From the NCBI GenBank assembly GCA_046484975.1, contig JAWOHX010000136.1, positions 1 through 7,375 on the forward strand: a stretch of 7,375 bases of DNA, read 5' to 3'. Below the pieces are notes generated by a model. That model made no database searches. It was given only the letters and a program-made list of their open reading frames with translations, and was not told the origin of the DNA. Below are positions 6,310 to 7,375 of the stretch, one piece after another. How positions within the stretch are numbered: position 1 is the first letter of the stretch; every line of letters starts with the position of its first letter. Made by a program: the position numbers and the translations under genes. The stretch comes from JAWOHX01 sp046484975. Its GTDB lineage: Bacteria; Bacillota; Clostridia; DUPQ01.

Positions 6310-6618
6310 ATGGGAGGGATTGTTGGCGATATCTTGATAGGGATCAGCATTGTTTTCATCATCCTCGGGGTGATTGGAATACATCGGTTCAAGAATTTCT
6401 ACAGCAGGATTCTCATTGGCTCGAAAATCGATGCAGTGGGATTCCTTCTCCTGATGGCCGGAGTGATAATCAAAAATGGGTTCAGCTGGTTTTCTCTGAA
6501 AGTGTTCCTGATTGTTGTCATCGTCATGATCATCAATCCGGTGGTGACCCATGCCATCGCCAGGTCGGCATATTATGGTGGGTACCGCATCGATGACGGG
6601 GAAAGCGGGGAATTATGA
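6310..6618 (+). CDS. mnhG: Na+/H+ antiporter subunit G (MrpG/MnhG/PhaG, MbhC-like)
   Basis: This 102-residue protein has three membrane segments (about 5-24, 41-56 and 63-80). The MrpG signature is clear: ILGVIGIHRFKNFYSRI (18-34), SKIDAVG (38-44) and NPVVTHAIARSA (76-87). It is a small structural subunit of the Mrp/Mbh antiporter module. The start follows the mnhF stop with no gap and has GGGAGG (6298-6303) 6 bases upstream. The stop overlaps the next gene as ATGA at 6615-6618. The C-terminal tail is short and acidic. Confidence 0.93.
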   Translation: MGGIVGDILIGISIVFIILGVIGIHRFKNFYSRILIGSKIDAVGFLLLMAGVIIKNGFSWFSLKVFLIVVIVMIINPVVTHAIARSAYYGGYRIDDGESGEL

Positions 6619-7145
6619 TAGTGGAACAGTTTTTCTTCCTTATACTCATCGTTTTTGCATTCATGACAGTCCAGACTTCAAAACTCAGACGGGCGGTAAT
6701 TTTTCTGGCTGTGTTTTCAGCCAGCAGTGCCTTTGTATTCCTGCTGCTGGGAGCCCCGGACGCAGCCCTTGCGGAAGCCATCATCGGAAGCACCCTGTCC
6801 ACCATCATATACCTGGCGACATTGCAGAAATATCGGGTCTTTTCCATCTACTATCATGATGACAAGAAAAAAACAGACCAGGATGCCCATATTTCAAGGA
6901 AAAACAATCCGGTGATTTCCCTGTTGGAGGAGTTCTGCTTTGAAAGGGAATTGGAACCCCAGATTATTTATACGGTAGAAAGGCTCGATAAAATAAAAAA
7001 CAGAATGGGATGGGACCTGATTATCCGAAAGAAAAGTAATTCCATCCAGCTATACGGGGATGGGAGGAACTACCATATAGCCGCCCTGAAGGAGCATATG
7101 GAAAAAAACAAGGAAACCTTTCATGTGGAAATGCATATCGAGTGA
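6615..7145 (+). CDS. MbhD-like (DUF4040, MrpA C-terminal-like) antiporter subunit with extra C-terminal domain
   Basis: This 176-residue protein has three hydrophobic segments in residues 1-70 and the MbhD/DUF4040 hallmark LLGAPDAALAEAIIG at 44-58, including acidic E54 in the membrane. In Mbh hydrogenases and in Mrp complexes with a split MrpA, MbhD and the following MbhE correspond to the C-terminal helices of MrpA. Typical MbhD proteins end soon after the third helix, at about 90-100 residues. This one continues with a hydrophilic tail (about 80-176) containing the block GWDLIIRKKSNSIQLYG (132-148) that I do not recognise, probably a small cytosolic domain. Translation is coupled to mnhG through ATGA. 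Position after E-F-G and before MbhE supports the assignment. The domain call is firm; the function of the tail is unknown. Confidence 0.85.
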   Translation: MIVEQFFFLILIVFAFMTVQTSKLRRAVIFLAVFSASSAFVFLLLGAPDAALAEAIIGSTLSTIIYLATLQKYRVFSIYYHDDKKKTDQDAHISRKNNPVISLLEEFCFERELEPQIIYTVERLDKIKNRMGWDLIIRKKSNSIQLYGDGRNYHIAALKEHMEKNKETFHVEMHIE

Positions 7146-7160
7146 AGGGAGGAATGCAGG

Positions 7161-7375
7161 ATGAGGAATGATGTTTGGAGAAGGACGATAGTGCTGGTGC
7201 TGGTGATTGGCATTGCTGCAGCCCTGTTGATCTCCAATTATTTCGCATCAGAGAAATTCACCCCGGAAATGTATGATTACTATGTCCTGAAAAGCCATGA
7301 GGAAACCAATGTGACCAACATGGTCAGTGCCATTTATATCAGCTACAGGGTGTTTGACACCTTGTTTGAAGCCTT
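7161..7375 (+). CDS. MbhE-like antiporter subunit (MrpA C-terminal-like), N-terminal part only
   Basis: The frame opens at ATG 7161 and runs off the window after 71 complete codons. GGGAGGA (7147-7153) lies 7 bases upstream, and the gap from the previous stop is 15 bases. There is a basic start (MRNDVWRR), one membrane segment at about 9-26, an external-looking loop, and then NMVSAIYISYRVFDTLFEA (53-71). This matches the conserved segment (V-x-x-I-x-x-x-[YF]-R-x-[FL]-D-T-L-x-E) before the second helix in MbhE and in the C-terminal part of MrpA. It continues the Mrp/Mbh operon. An MrpB (MnhB) assignment is the main alternative, but MrpB usually starts directly with a PGGGFxGG-containing membrane region that is not seen here. 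Confidence 0.75.
   Translation, partial: MRNDVWRRTIVLVLVIGIAAALLISNYFASEKFTPEMYDYYVLKSHEETNVTNMVSAIYISYRVFDTLFEA

Noticed and set aside
6103..6552. 149-codon - strand frame opposite mnhF and mnhG
   Set aside because: It is the complement of two well-supported membrane-protein genes. Its Asp/His/Asn-rich composition is what antisense of hydrophobic codons gives.
7154..7171. ATG at 7154 as start of the last gene
   Set aside because: It meets TGA after five codons. ATG 7161 has proper spacing from GGGAGGA and opens the MbhE-like frame.

Overview
The window looks like chromosomal DNA of an anaerobic Firmicute, most likely of the class Clostridia. The evidence is mid-range GC, strong GGAGG-type ribosome binding sites, S-layer homology (SLH) repeats for wall anchoring, an FucI/AraA-type isomerase typical of Firmicutes, and an Mrp/Mbh-type ion-transport operon in the order E-F-G-MbhD-MbhE. 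No taxonomic marker gene is present, so this is inference.

Region 1 (1-1487 and on to 3925) encodes cell-envelope proteins on the + strand. It opens with the C-terminal tail of a membrane-anchored surface protein and a clear intrinsic terminator. A promoter-like site then precedes two genes joined by an ATGA stop/start overlap. The first gene encodes an exported protein with three SLH domains. The second encodes an exported 813-residue protein whose N-terminal part is seven tandem Cys/His repeats of about 45 residues, each with zinc-ribbon-like geometry, followed by a large conserved-looking region, a proline-rich linker and a C-terminal beta-rich-looking domain. The coupling suggests the two proteins are made together, perhaps with the SLH protein as the wall anchor and the Cys-repeat protein as its partner. 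This is the most unusual part of the window.

Region 2 (3919-5400, - strand) is a complete L-fucose/L-arabinose isomerase-family protein. It is convergent with the Cys-repeat gene, and the two reading frames overlap by 7 bases at their stop codons. The 139-base gap at 5401-5539 carries back-to-back promoter-like sites: an extended -10 on the - strand for the isomerase and another on the + strand for the next operon.

Region 3 (5540-7375, + strand) is the start of a tightly packed membrane operon: MrpE/MnhE, MrpF/MnhF, MrpG/MnhG, an MbhD (DUF4040, MrpA C-terminal-like) subunit with an unusual hydrophilic C-terminal extension, and the beginning of an MbhE-like subunit cut by the window edge. Together these form part of a multisubunit Na+/H+ antiporter module, either a stand-alone Mrp complex with a split MrpA or the antiporter half of a membrane-bound hydrogenase/oxidoreductase. 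The genes needed to decide lie downstream of the window.
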